A stretch of DNA of 64,000 nucleotides from Geodermatophilus sabuli (GTDB taxonomy: Bacteria; Actinomycetota; Actinomycetes; Mycobacteriales; Geodermatophilaceae): positions 1-64,000 of the forward strand of contig NZ_JAAGWF010000009.1 in NCBI RefSeq assembly GCF_010686765.1. The letters are read 5' to 3'. Position 1 is the stretch's first letter; each line of letters begins with the position of its first letter. The position numbers were made by a program, and so were the translations under genes. Shown one piece after another: positions 36,598-44,913 of this stretch. A model generated the notes under the pieces. That model did not search any database and was not told the DNA's origin. It saw only the letters and a program-made list of their open reading frames with translations.

Positions 36598-38079
36598 ATG
36601 GTGGACACGACCCCCTCCCCCCGAGCTGCCGACGCGGCTGCCGAGGCCCCGAGCTCAGCACCGGGGAAGATGAGCGTGCCCACGCTGACCGCCATGGTGG
36701 TCGGCAGCATGGTCGGCGCGGGGGTGTTCTCGCTGCCGGCCCGGTTCGGCGTGGCGACCGGCATCCTCGGTTCGCTGATCGCCTGGGCGATCGCGGGCGC
36801 CGGGATGCTGATGCTCGCCTTCGTCTTTCAGAACCTCGCCATCCGCAAGCCCGACCTGGACTCCGGGGTCTTCATCTACGCCAAGGCCGGCTTCGGCGAC
36901 TACGTCGGGTTCAACTCCGCGATCGGTTTCTGGGCCAGCGCCATCGCCGGCAACACCTTCTACTGGGTGTTCATCACCGCGACCCTCGGCGCCTTCTTCC
37001 CCGCCTTCGGTGACGGCGACACCGTCCTCGCGGTGGCGCTCGGCACGGTCGGCGTGTGGCTGTTCCACACCCTGATCGCGCGAGGCATCCGGGACGCGGC
37101 CGTGATCAACCGGATCGTGACGGTGTTCAAGATCCTTCCGATCCTGGTCTTCATCGTCGTGCTCTTCATCGCCTTCGACGCCGGCGTCTTCGCCGACAAC
37201 TGGATCGCCACCGGCTACGGCGACCTCGGCGGGCTCGACGAGCAGATCCGCAACACCATGCTCATCACGACGTTCGTCTTCCTCGGCATCGAGGGCGCCA
37301 GCGTGTACAGCCGCTACGCCAAGCGGCGCGAGGACGTCGGCAGGGCGACCGTCCTCGGCTTCCTGAGCGTGCTGGCGATCTTCTCCCTGGTGACCCTGTC
37401 GAGCTACGCGGTCATGACCCAGCCGGACATCGCCGCCACCCGCCAGCCCTCCATGATCGGCGTGTTCGAGTCCGTCGTCGGCGAGTGGGGCAGCTGGTTC
37501 ATCAGCGCCGGCGTCATCATCTCCGTGCTCGGCGCCTACCTCGCCTGGACCCTGATGGCCGCCGAGGTGATGTACATGCCTGCCCGCAACGAGGACTTCC
37601 CCGCGTTCCTGGGACGGGAGAACGAGAACGGAACGCCGATCACCGCGCTCGTGGTCAGTTCGCTGGCGGTACAGGCGCTGCTCGCCGCGACGCTCGTGCT
37701 CAGCGACGCGCTGAACTTCATGCTCGACCTGTGCGCCAGCCTGGCGTTGATCCCGTACTTCCTCGCCGCCGCGTACGGGCTGAAGCTCGGCATCACGGGC
37801 GAGGCCTACGAGGACGTGGACCGGAGGACGCGGCGCAAGGAGGCGATCTTCGCGGGGATCGCCACCGCGTACACGCTGTTCCTCTTCGAGGCCGCCGGGC
37901 TGCAGTTCCTCCTGCTGGCGACGGTGCTCCTCGCCCCGGCCACCCTGCTCTACGTCAAGGCGCGCAGCGAACGCGGCCGCCGGCTGTTCAGCCCCACCGA
38001 GCTGGTGCTCTGTGCCGTGATCGTGGCCGCCGGGATCACCGGCGTCGTCGGCCTGTGGACCGGCTTCATCGCCATCTGA
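36598..38079 (+). CDS. arcD: Arginine/ornithine antiporter ArcD (APC family)
   Basis: A 493-residue APC transporter with about 12 spans that exchanges arginine for ornithine and so feeds arginine deiminase. Typical features are VPTLTAMVVGSMVGAGVFSLPARF in the first span (unwound GSMVGAG substrate segment), FVFLGIEGASVYSRYAKRREDVG and SLALIPYFLAAAYGLK. These match the basic amino acid/ornithine antiporter subfamily used in arc operons. GGAG lies about 9 nt before the ATG at 36598. The rest of the pathway (arcA) lies 4 kb away; arcB and arcC are not in the window. Confidence 0.88.
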   Translation: MVDTTPSPRAADAAAEAPSSAPGKMSVPTLTAMVVGSMVGAGVFSLPARFGVATGILGSLIAWAIAGAGMLMLAFVFQNLAIRKPDLDSGVFIYAKAGFGDYVGFNSAIGFWASAIAGNTFYWVFITATLGAFFPAFGDGDTVLAVALGTVGVWLFHTLIARGIRDAAVINRIVTVFKILPILVFIVVLFIAFDAGVFADNWIATGYGDLGGLDEQIRNTMLITTFVFLGIEGASVYSRYAKRREDVGRATVLGFLSVLAIFSLVTLSSYAVMTQPDIAATRQPSMIGVFESVVGEWGSWFISAGVIISVLGAYLAWTLMAAEVMYMPARNEDFPAFLGRENENGTPITALVVSSLAVQALLAATLVLSDALNFMLDLCASLALIPYFLAAAYGLKLGITGEAYEDVDRRTRRKEAIFAGIATAYTLFLFEAAGLQFLLLATVLLAPATLLYVKARSERGRRLFSPTELVLCAVIVAAGITGVVGLWTGFIAI

Positions 38080-38131
38080 CGCGACGTCCATCGGCAACCG
38101 CGCCCACTCGAGCTCGCCCCTTGGAGTTCTC

Positions 38132-38683
38132 ATGCACCGCACCCGAGTCGCCGCAACGATGCTGCTCCTCCTGCTGGCGCTCACCAGTTGCGCTTCGGGA
38201 CAGACCGCCTCGGACCCCCTCTTCGGCCGGGCCCGGATCGGGCTCGACAGTGTGGATGGGCAGGTCGGCTCGCTCCGGCTGCTCAGCGTCTCCATCGCAT
38301 CCCCGGGAACGCGAGGCAGCATCCACATCGCCGGCGACAGCGCCGCACTCCTCGTGACCATCGCGAACGACGGCGAGGACGAGGACGTCCTCACCGGGGC
38401 GAGCACCGACGTCGCGGAGCAGGTCGTGCTCCGCGACGTCGATGCCCCCTCGGACCCGGACCTGCAGATGTCCGTGCCCTCCGGCGGGATCGCGGTCATC
38501 CGCGACGTGACCGGAGCGCACCTGGAACTGTCCGGGCTGCAGGAGAGGCTCCGGAGCGGGTTCAGCGTCCCCGTCACCTTCGACTTCCGCGATGCCGGCC
38601 CGGTGACCCTCTCGGTACCGATCCGCACCTACGACGACGTCCGGCCGGACAGGTTCTCGAGCCCGCTGGCGTGCTGTTCCTGA
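38132..38683 (+). CDS. Lipoprotein of the LpqE / copper chaperone PCu(A)C-like type
   Basis: A 183-residue lipoprotein. The signal peptide ends in the lipobox LTSC with lipidated Cys20. The mature domain has the beta-sandwich pattern of PCu(A)C-like proteins: LLVTIANDGEDEDVLTGA, a hydrophobic VPSGGIAVIRD turn, LSGLQERLRSGFSVPVTFDF and VTLSVPI near the end. It lacks the Met/His copper ligands of true PCu(A)C, as do actinobacterial LpqE relatives, so metal binding is doubtful. ATG at 38132 has GGAG about 6 nt upstream. It is 52 nt downstream of arcD and may be co-transcribed. Confidence 0.7.
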   Translation: MHRTRVAATMLLLLLALTSCASGQTASDPLFGRARIGLDSVDGQVGSLRLLSVSIASPGTRGSIHIAGDSAALLVTIANDGEDEDVLTGASTDVAEQVVLRDVDAPSDPDLQMSVPSGGIAVIRDVTGAHLELSGLQERLRSGFSVPVTFDFRDAGPVTLSVPIRTYDDVRPDRFSSPLACCS

Positions 38684-38702
38684 CTCGGAGCCGAGGAGCG
38701 TG

Positions 38703-39362
38703 TCACAGTCCGGCGACGCCTTGGGCGACGAGCAGGATCGCGGTCGCTGTGATGCCGACGGCCATGACGCTGCCGTTGTGAGCGCTCAGCCATCTCCGCG
38801 CGTGGCTCAGCGGCGTGAGGACCCGCGCAGCCAGCAGTGCGTGCAGCAACAGCGGCAGGGCGACCGTCACGGCGGCGATCGCGGCGAACGTCGCCACCCC
38901 GACCGCGGTGCCGGTGGTGCTCAGGTCGGCTGCGCCGATCGTCAATCCTCCAGCGGCGGCCAGCAACACGGTCCTGGGACTGGCGGCGGACAGCAGCAGT
39001 CCCCACCGCATGGCGTGGGCCGGTGACGTGCCGTTCAGGGACGGCATCCATGCGGGCTCAGCATCGTCGCCCCGTGCCCACCACAGCCGCACGCCGAGGG
39101 GCAACAAGACCAGACCGAGTCCGATCCTGGTCCAGTCGGCCCAGGTGGAGGTGTCCTCGTAGAGCTCGACGACGGAGGCCAGCGCAGCGAAGGCGCCACT
39201 GGTCAGGACGATCCCGCTCACCCGGCCGGCCAGGAACGCGCTGACTGCCGCCTGCGCTCGGGACGTGCCGAGCAGCAGGATCGTCACGATGACGCTGGAC
39301 GGGGACATCGCGATCGCCAGGGCGTACAGCGCGACCTCGCCGATCACCGCGCCCATGGCCAT
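38703..39362 (-). CDS. GAP/SfLAP family membrane protein (LysE-like)
   Basis: A 219-residue protein with six hydrophobic spans and Ser/Pro-containing turns ([36 protein letters not shown]), like the GAP (sulfolipid-1-addressing protein) family and the LysE exporters. In mycobacteria such proteins help export glycolipids; the substrate here is unknown. Two ATGs (39362 and 39356) are possible; neither has a clear ribosome site. It converges on the lipoprotein gene, 19 nt away. Confidence 0.75.
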   Translation of the reverse strand: MAMGAVIGEVALYALAIAMSPSSVIVTILLLGTSRAQAAVSAFLAGRVSGIVLTSGAFAALASVVELYEDTSTWADWTRIGLGLVLLPLGVRLWWARGDDAEPAWMPSLNGTSPAHAMRWGLLLSAASPRTVLLAAAGGLTIGAADLSTTGTAVGVATFAAIAAVTVALPLLLHALLAARVLTPLSHARRWLSAHNGSVMAVGITATAILLVAQGVAGL

Positions 39363-39396
39363 GGGCTGGGCGGTGGCGTGGCCCCGGACACCGACC

Positions 39397-41097
39397 TCAG
39401 CCCCGGATCAGCGCGCGGAGTCGGTGTGCCTTCTGCTCGGTCCAGTCGGCCGGGCGGAGCAGCAGCGCCCAGGCATCGACCGACTCGCGGGTGTACCGGT
39501 GCCCGTGCCCCTCGGGGACCTCGGTCGAGAACGGCATGTCGAGGGTGACCTGCCAGAAGGTGACGAAGGGGATCCAGGTCATCTCGTCGAGCACGTCGCG
39601 CCCGGGTGCCTCGGCCAGCCAGTCCGGACGGTCGAGCAACAGCGACGGGCTCCACCAGGTGACCGGGTCGGACGGGTGCTGCAGGATCAGCACCCGGGTC
39701 CCCTCCCAGGGGACGTCGGCCGGTGGAGCGCCGGCGCCGATCTCGGTGCTGAAGCGCACCGTGCGGCCGCCCCGGTACACGGGCTCCACCTCACGGCTGC
39801 CGGCGTCGCGGCCCTCGCGGAACTCGGTGTGCAGGGCGTTGAAGTTCGGCGGGCCCACGAACAGCGCCCCGGTCACCCGGTTGCGCAGGTCGTACTCCCC
39901 GCTGAACGCCGCCTCCGCGCCGAACGACCCGAGGCTCTCCCCGAACACGTACAGCTCCGGCCGGTCCTCGAGCGGGAGCGCGGACCACCTCTCGTAGACG
40001 GCGTCGAAGAGCTCCCGCCCGGCCGCCCGCGCCCGGTCCTGGTCGATCAGGTAGGACAGCCCCGACGGCACGTAGGAGTACTGCATCGCGACCACGGCGG
40101 AGTTCCCGGCGGCGATGTACTCGAACGCCGCGAGCGACCCGGCGTCCAGCCAGCCGCGCCCGGTGGTCGTGGCGACCATGAGACGGGCGCGGTCGAAGCC
40201 GCCGGCCCGGACGAGGTCGTCGACGGCGGCCTGCGCCCGGTCGCCGACGTCGTCCGCGGTCTGCACGCCGGAGTAGATCCGGATGGGTTCGGGAGCCTCC
40301 GCGTCGGTGAACGCGGAGATCTCGGTGGCCGACGGGCCACCGGCGACGAACGTCCGCCCCTCGCGGCCCAGCGTGTCCCACTCGATCAGCGACCCCGGCC
40401 CGCCCGAGCGCAGGTTGCTGTCCGGCTGCTCGACGCCCTCGGCCGTCTCCTGGTCCGCCAAGGCGAAGGCCCGGTCCGCCGCGGCGAGCCCCGCGTCGAC
40501 GGCCACCCCGCTGATCAGCAGGACGACCAGCGCGGCGACGACCAGCCCGCCCAGGGCTCGGGCGGCCGACGGGCCCACCCAGCGCGACAACAGCCGAGCG
40601 ATCCCCCGGCCCGCGGCGCGGACCGCTCGGCTGACGGCGAGCAGGAGGGCGCAGACGACCGGCGCGACGACCACCGCCAGCAGCGCGCTGCCCAACGACT
40701 CGCCCGGCAGCCCCATCAGCTCGCGGAGCATGCCCTGCCACCGACGGCCCAGCACGAGGAACGCCGCCACCAGGACGGCGGCGGCGGCGAGGAACACACG
40801 CCACGCCCAGCGCCGCGGCGGACGAGGGCCGCGGTCGGCCAGCGCCCGCCACACCGCAGCGGCCAGCACGCCCACGCCGTAGCCCATCGCCGCGCCGATC
40901 CCGCTGACCACGCCCTGCGCGACCCCCTCCCGCGGGAGCAGCGACGGGGTGAGCGACGCGCAGACCAGCACGACCGCGCCCCAGCAACCCGGCAGCGACA
41001 GCCGCGGCCACCGCTGCGCCAGCTCGCCGGTGGCCCACGGACGCTCAGCACTCGGCCGCGGCGGCGACTCGGCCGCCACCACGTCCGCGGCGGTCAT
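39397..41097 (-). CDS. Membrane-anchored alpha/beta hydrolase (Abhydrolase_9 type)
   Basis: A 566-residue protein with an N-terminal membrane part of four to five spans (about residues 35-215) and a C-terminal alpha/beta hydrolase domain. The nucleophile elbow is [11 protein letters not shown] with the Ser as nucleophile. Later segments [24 protein letters not shown] and VPEGHGHRY supply the candidate Asp and His. This two-domain layout matches a widely spread actinobacterial family of unknown substrate. ATG at 41097 is the best start before the first span; no strong ribosome site is seen. It lies 29 nt downstream of the DUF1269 gene and is probably in the same transcript. Confidence 0.82.
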   Translation of the reverse strand: MTAADVVAAESPPRPSAERPWATGELAQRWPRLSLPGCWGAVVLVCASLTPSLLPREGVAQGVVSGIGAAMGYGVGVLAAAVWRALADRGPRPPRRWAWRVFLAAAAVLVAAFLVLGRRWQGMLRELMGLPGESLGSALLAVVVAPVVCALLLAVSRAVRAAGRGIARLLSRWVGPSAARALGGLVVAALVVLLISGVAVDAGLAAADRAFALADQETAEGVEQPDSNLRSGGPGSLIEWDTLGREGRTFVAGGPSATEISAFTDAEAPEPIRIYSGVQTADDVGDRAQAAVDDLVRAGGFDRARLMVATTTGRGWLDAGSLAAFEYIAAGNSAVVAMQYSYVPSGLSYLIDQDRARAAGRELFDAVYERWSALPLEDRPELYVFGESLGSFGAEAAFSGEYDLRNRVTGALFVGPPNFNALHTEFREGRDAGSREVEPVYRGGRTVRFSTEIGAGAPPADVPWEGTRVLILQHPSDPVTWWSPSLLLDRPDWLAEAPGRDVLDEMTWIPFVTFWQVTLDMPFSTEVPEGHGHRYTRESVDAWALLLRPADWTEQKAHRLRALIRG

Positions 41098-41126
41098 GTC
41101 GGCGGCCCGTGGCTGCTCCTGGCCGG

Positions 41127-41642
41127 CTACGCGGTTCCCTGGAGGACGGGGGGCTCGTCGTCGGCGAACGCCGCACGCAGGGTGTCCTCCTGCTCGCGGG
41201 AGAGGTTCGTGTGCAGCAGGTGTGCGCGCCGCCCGGCGAACGCCTCCCGCACCCGGTCCAGCACGGCGTCGGAGGTCAGCACGAACAGCGCTGACGTGCC
41301 GGGGGTGATCTCCTCCCGCACGCGCTCGATGAACGTGTCGTCGATCCCGACGTCTGTGAGCCGGCCGGTGAGCGCGCCGGCTGCGGCACCGATGGCAGCG
41401 CCGAGCAGCGGAACGAGGAACAAGAGGCCGAACAGCATCCCCCAGAAGGCCCCGCCGAGGGCGCCGGCGCTGGTGAGGTCTCGCAACTGCCGCGTCTTCG
41501 GCTTCCTCGCGTCGGGTTGCCAGAACACCGTCGCCGCGTCGTGCACGGTGATCAACTGCTGCCGGGCGAGGTCGGTGAGGATGACGACGGCCTCGTCGGC
41601 CCCGCCGGGGGTGTCGAAGCGCCACACGCTCAAGGTGGACAT
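41127..41642 (-). CDS. DUF1269 family membrane-associated protein
   Basis: A 171-residue protein of the DUF1269 family: an N-terminal ferredoxin-like segment ([24 protein letters not shown]), a central hydrophobic hairpin rich in Gly and Ala ([26 protein letters not shown], about residues 60-90), and a C-terminal alpha/beta part repeating the first fold ([16 protein letters not shown]). Function is unknown; the family is often stress-linked. The ATG at 41642 has GGAAGGGGA about 6 nt upstream. The gene is divergent from arcA with a 391-nt gap. Confidence 0.8.
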   Translation of the reverse strand: MSTLSVWRFDTPGGADEAVVILTDLARQQLITVHDAATVFWQPDARKPKTRQLRDLTSAGALGGAFWGMLFGLLFLVPLLGAAIGAAAGALTGRLTDVGIDDTFIERVREEITPGTSALFVLTSDAVLDRVREAFAGRRAHLLHTNLSREQEDTLRAAFADDEPPVLQGTA

Positions 41643-41892
41643 CGGGGTTCCCCTTCCTGCAGGTCCGTCTGCGGGCGGCATCCTCCGGGCCATCGCCGCG
41701 AGGCCGCCTCCTCTGCTCGGGATGAGAGCTCCAGCGCCGGCGACGAGGACAGGGTCGGGACCCGCCGTCCCGGATCAGCCGGGAGCATCAGAGCCGGCGA
41801 GGCCCGACGTCGGGTGGCGGGGGACGCTGCACCGGGTCGACCTGCGGCAGGTCCGCGCGCCGCTCCTGTGCAGGGCGCACTCCTCTCCGCGG

Positions 41893-42048
41893 CACGTCTC
41901 ATCTCTGCCGGACGAGGCCGGACCGCACGCGGAGGGAGCAACGTCCAGGCTCGCGAGGCACTCCGCTGCAGGCACCCGTCCTGTTCTGGTGCGGTGCCCG
42001 CTGGCCCTCTCCCGAGCGAGGAGCGTGCGGACGATGACCGACACCACG
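41893..42048 (+). promoter_or_regulatory. Duplicated arc leader, copy B (before arcA)
   Basis: Contains GGACGAGGCCGG 124 nt before the arcA ATG and CGAGCGAGGAGCGTGC as ribosome site, both also present at the same spacing in copy A (34605-34760). The rest of the 391-nt gap between the DUF1269 gene and arcA (41643-41892) shows no gene; it must also hold the DUF1269 promoter. Confidence 0.7.
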
Positions 42049-43308
42049 ATCTCCCGGGCCGTCGCGAGCGCGCCGGCCGCCGCCTACGGCGTGCACTCCG
42101 AGGTCGGGGTGCTGCGCAAGGTGATGGTGTGCGCGCCGGGGCTCGCTCACCAGCGGCTGACCCCGACCAACTCCGACGACCTGCTCTTCGACGACGTGCT
42201 GTGGGTGCAGAACGCCCGCCGGGATCATGCCGAGTTCGTGACCATGATGCGCGACCGCGGGGTCGAGGTGGTCGAACTGCACGACGTGCTGGCCGAGACG
42301 ATGGCCGTCCCGGAGGCCAAGACCTGGCTGCTGGACCGCAAGATCGTCGCCAACGAGGTCGGTCTCGGCCTGGTCCAGGACACCCGCGCGTTCCTCGAGG
42401 AGCTCGACGACCGGCGGCTGGCCGAGTTCCTGATCGGCGGGTTGTCCACCGCCGACCTACCCGCCGACTCCCGCCCCGGCTGTGTGGCCCTCGCCCGCGA
42501 GTCCACCGGTGCCCGCGAGTACCTGATGCCACCGCTGCCCAACACGCTCTACACCCGTGACACCACGTGCTGGATCTACGGCGGCGTGACGCTCAACCCG
42601 CTGTACTGGCCCGCTCGGCACGACGAGACGCTGCTGTACAAGGCGATCTACACCTTCCACCCCGACTTCTCCGGCGCTCACGTCTGGTGGGGCGACCCCG
42701 AGCGGGACTGGGGTCTGGCCACCCTCGAGGGCGGCGACGTCATGCCGATCGGCAACGGCGCCGTCGCCGTCGGGATGAGCGAGCGCACCTCCCGGCAGGC
42801 CATCACCCAGTTCGCCGCCGCGCTGTTCGCCGAAGGGGCGGCCGACCGGGTGATCGTCGCCGGCATGCCGAGACTGCGGTCGGCGATGCACCTGGACACC
42901 GTCTTCACCTTCGCAGACCGCGACCTGGCCACCGCGTACGCCGAGATCGTCGACGGCATCCACACCTTCTCCCTGCGCCCCGGCGACAAGGAGCCGGTCG
43001 AGGTGACCGTGGAGAAGGACTCGTTCACCGCGGTCGTCGCCGACGCGCTCGGCCTGCGCGAACTGCGCGTGCTGCCCACCGGAGGGGACGCCTACGAGAG
43101 CGAGCGCCAACAGTGGGACAGCGGCAACAACGTCGTGGCCGCAGCCCCCGGCACCGTCTTCGCCTACGACCGGAACACCACCACCAACGCCTTGCTGCGC
43201 GAGGCCGGCGTGGAGGTCCTCACCATCGTCGGCGCCGAGCTCGGCCGCGGCCGGGGCGGCGGCCACTGCATGACCTGTCCGATCATCCGCGACCCCGTCG
43301 ACTTCTGA
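42034..43308 (+). CDS. arcA: Arginine deiminase
   Basis: Hydrolyses arginine to citrulline and ammonia, the first step of the arginine deiminase pathway, which yields ATP without respiration and raises pH. The 424-residue protein has the full active-site set: NTLYTRDTT (R175, D176), EGGDV (E232, D235), MHLDT (H286, D288) and the nucleophile Cys412 in [10 protein letters not shown] near the C-terminus. Length is usual for ArcA. ATG at 42034 follows the ribosome site GCGAGGAGCG. arcB (ornithine carbamoyltransferase) and arcC (carbamate kinase) are absent here. Energy use of citrulline would need them elsewhere. Confidence 0.95.
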   Translation: MTDTTISRAVASAPAAAYGVHSEVGVLRKVMVCAPGLAHQRLTPTNSDDLLFDDVLWVQNARRDHAEFVTMMRDRGVEVVELHDVLAETMAVPEAKTWLLDRKIVANEVGLGLVQDTRAFLEELDDRRLAEFLIGGLSTADLPADSRPGCVALARESTGAREYLMPPLPNTLYTRDTTCWIYGGVTLNPLYWPARHDETLLYKAIYTFHPDFSGAHVWWGDPERDWGLATLEGGDVMPIGNGAVAVGMSERTSRQAITQFAAALFAEGAADRVIVAGMPRLRSAMHLDTVFTFADRDLATAYAEIVDGIHTFSLRPGDKEPVEVTVEKDSFTAVVADALGLRELRVLPTGGDAYESERQQWDSGNNVVAAAPGTVFAYDRNTTTNALLREAGVEVLTIVGAELGRGRGGGHCMTCPIIRDPVDF

Positions 43309-43320
43309 GCGGGTGGACGA

Positions 43321-44130
43321 GTGCCCCCGTTCCGGTTCCCGCTGCTCGTCACCGCGGCAACGGTCGGTGTCGCACTCGCGGCGTGCGGCGGGTCCCCGAA
43401 CGGTACGCAGAGCGAGACGGCCGGACTCCCGGACCTCGAGGAGTCGTTGACGGCCCATGACTGGCTGCTCGACGTCGCCGACAGCACGCTCCCCGGCGAC
43501 GTCGCGAACCCCGTGACGCTGGCCTTCGCCGGTGGGACGGCGGCGTCGGGCACCGCCCCGTGCAACACCTACCGGGGCACGGTCGTCCTTGAGGGCGACG
43601 ACGGCGTGCGCATCGAGGCCATCGCCACGACCCTCATGAGCTGCGAGCCGGCCCTCATGGCGGCCGAACGCGAGTACCTCGACGCGCTGGCGCAGGTACG
43701 GACCGCCGACACCAGGGACCCGGATCGGCTGGCCCTCACGTCGGGCGGCGTGCGGCTGTCCTTCACCGCCATCGACGCGCGTGAGCTGATCGTCGGCGAC
43801 TGGGCGCTCACCGGCGTCCGGACCGGCGCGGGGATCCAGAGCATGGTGGAAGGCACCGAGCCGGTCGCGCGGGTCACCGCGGACGCAGACGTCGTCGTCG
43901 AGACCGGCTGCAACACGCTCAGGACCACCTGGGAGATCGACGGCCGGACGATCGTCGTCGAACAGCCGGCCGGGACGTCGATGAACTGCGAGGAACCGGC
44001 CGGCGTCATGGACCAGGAGGCCGCCATCGCAGCGGCGCTCACCGCCGCCTCGACCATCGCGATCACTCCAGCCACCCTGACCCTGCTCGACGACGCGGGG
44101 GACATCGTGCTGACCGCTCAGCGGGCCTGA
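43321..44130 (+). CDS. Lipoprotein with two META-domain-like repeats
   Basis: A 269-residue lipoprotein with lipobox LAAC (Cys22). The mature part holds two META/HslJ-like domains, about residues 40-135 and 150-265. Each has the Cys-x-x pattern around GTAPCNTYRG or ETGCNTLRTTW and a later Cys (TLMSCEP, TSMNCEEP) that could form a disulfide. META proteins are stress-linked and of unclear function. GTG at 43321 follows arcA by 12 nt, with GGTGGAC upstream, so it is probably co-transcribed with arcA. Confidence 0.75.
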   Translation: MPPFRFPLLVTAATVGVALAACGGSPNGTQSETAGLPDLEESLTAHDWLLDVADSTLPGDVANPVTLAFAGGTAASGTAPCNTYRGTVVLEGDDGVRIEAIATTLMSCEPALMAAEREYLDALAQVRTADTRDPDRLALTSGGVRLSFTAIDARELIVGDWALTGVRTGAGIQSMVEGTEPVARVTADADVVVETGCNTLRTTWEIDGRTIVVEQPAGTSMNCEEPAGVMDQEAAIAAALTAASTIAITPATLTLLDDAGDIVLTAQRA

Positions 44131-44423
44131 GCTGAGGCACGTGCTCCAGGGTCTGAGATCTCCTCCTCCGCGGGTGAGCCGGTGCCGGCGCCCGCAGGGA
44201 CGGCCGTGGCGGGAGGGCGGGCGATGAGCGGCCGGCCAGGTGGCCGCCACATCCCCCGGCGCGGCCGCGCTGGTGACCCACCGCCGGTTGACCGCGCTGC
44301 TGCGGAACCCAGTCACCGCCGCCTCGGCAGTCGACCCAGATGGAGCGACCCTCTGACAGACGTCTCCCGGAGGACGGACGCCGAGGCCGACCGCCGCGGA
44401 ACCGCGTGTCGGCCGCGCGGTGG
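44131..44423. other. Intergenic region between two converging genes
   Basis: No supported gene. A 38-codon plus-strand frame at 44240-44356 has an Ala-rich helical composition but no homology I recognise. I see no strong terminator between the META lipoprotein and the converging small gene. Confidence 0.4.
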
Positions 44424-44627
44424 CTAGGGCTTGACCTCGTGCACGGACACGACGTGCAGCCCGAGATCCTGGATCAGCGCCAGCATCCCGTGCAGGTGGG
44501 CCTCGTCGATGACCTCTCCGTAGATGATCGTCTCCGGTGGGGCCTCGACCAGCACCATGTCGGGGAACGCGCCGCGGGTTCGGTCGGACAGATGCCCTGC
44601 GACACGGAACTGGTAGTGCGATGTCAC
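44424..44627 (-). CDS. Small conserved hypothetical protein (67 aa)
   Basis: A 67-residue protein. The core AGHLSDRTRGAFPDMVLVEAPPETIIYGEVID followed by HGMLALIQDLGLHVVSVHEV resembles a small family common in actinobacteria, with a predicted beta-alpha-beta fold and an alpha helix near the end. The GTG at 44627 has a strong GGAAGGGGGG ribosome site about 6 nt upstream, which identifies the true start inside a much longer open frame. Its role is unknown. It is divergent from the LuxR gene, and the 286-nt gap between them must hold both promoters. Confidence 0.7.
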   Translation of the reverse strand: MTSHYQFRVAGHLSDRTRGAFPDMVLVEAPPETIIYGEVIDEAHLHGMLALIQDLGLHVVSVHEVKP

Positions 44628-44913
44628 GTTCGCCCCCCTTCCTGCTCTCGCCGCTGTCACCGTCGCGCTCCTCCTCCAGATCCGCCTCGTCCGGCGAAGA
44701 CGAGGTGACCGGACCGGTGTCGTGCCCCCAGGGGTGTCTCCGCACGGCGCCAGCGCACCGTCACGGACGGTGGTGGGCGCAGGCCCGTGGACGAAGTCCT
44801 GCCGGTCGCCCCCGGGGCACTGTCCAGATCGTCTCGGTGGTCGTAGCTTGCGATGGATCATGGCTGTCGCCGGTCCAGCCGAGGGCTCGGCTCGAGGCGC
44901 GAGGCGTCTCGGT
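44628..44913. other. Divergent promoter region of the small protein and LuxR genes
   Basis: A 286-nt gap with no supported gene. The GGAAGGGGGG ribosome site of the 67-aa gene is at the left end, and GAGG at 44901 precedes the LuxR start. No clear -10/-35 pair is recognised. Confidence 0.4.

Noticed and set aside
39265..42033. Long plus-strand frame leading into arcA
   Set aside because: Antisense to the alpha/beta hydrolase and DUF1269 genes; conserved ArcA sequence begins at ATG 42034 with its own ribosome site.
41893..42033. DosR-type hypoxia box before arcA
   Set aside because: No GGGAC-N-GNCCC-like palindrome is present; the conserved GGACGAGGCCGG block is not a palindrome of that kind.
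44240..44356. 38-codon plus-strand frame between the META lipoprotein and the 67-aa gene
   Set aside because: Ala-rich and helix-like, but without ribosome site or similarity to anything recognised.
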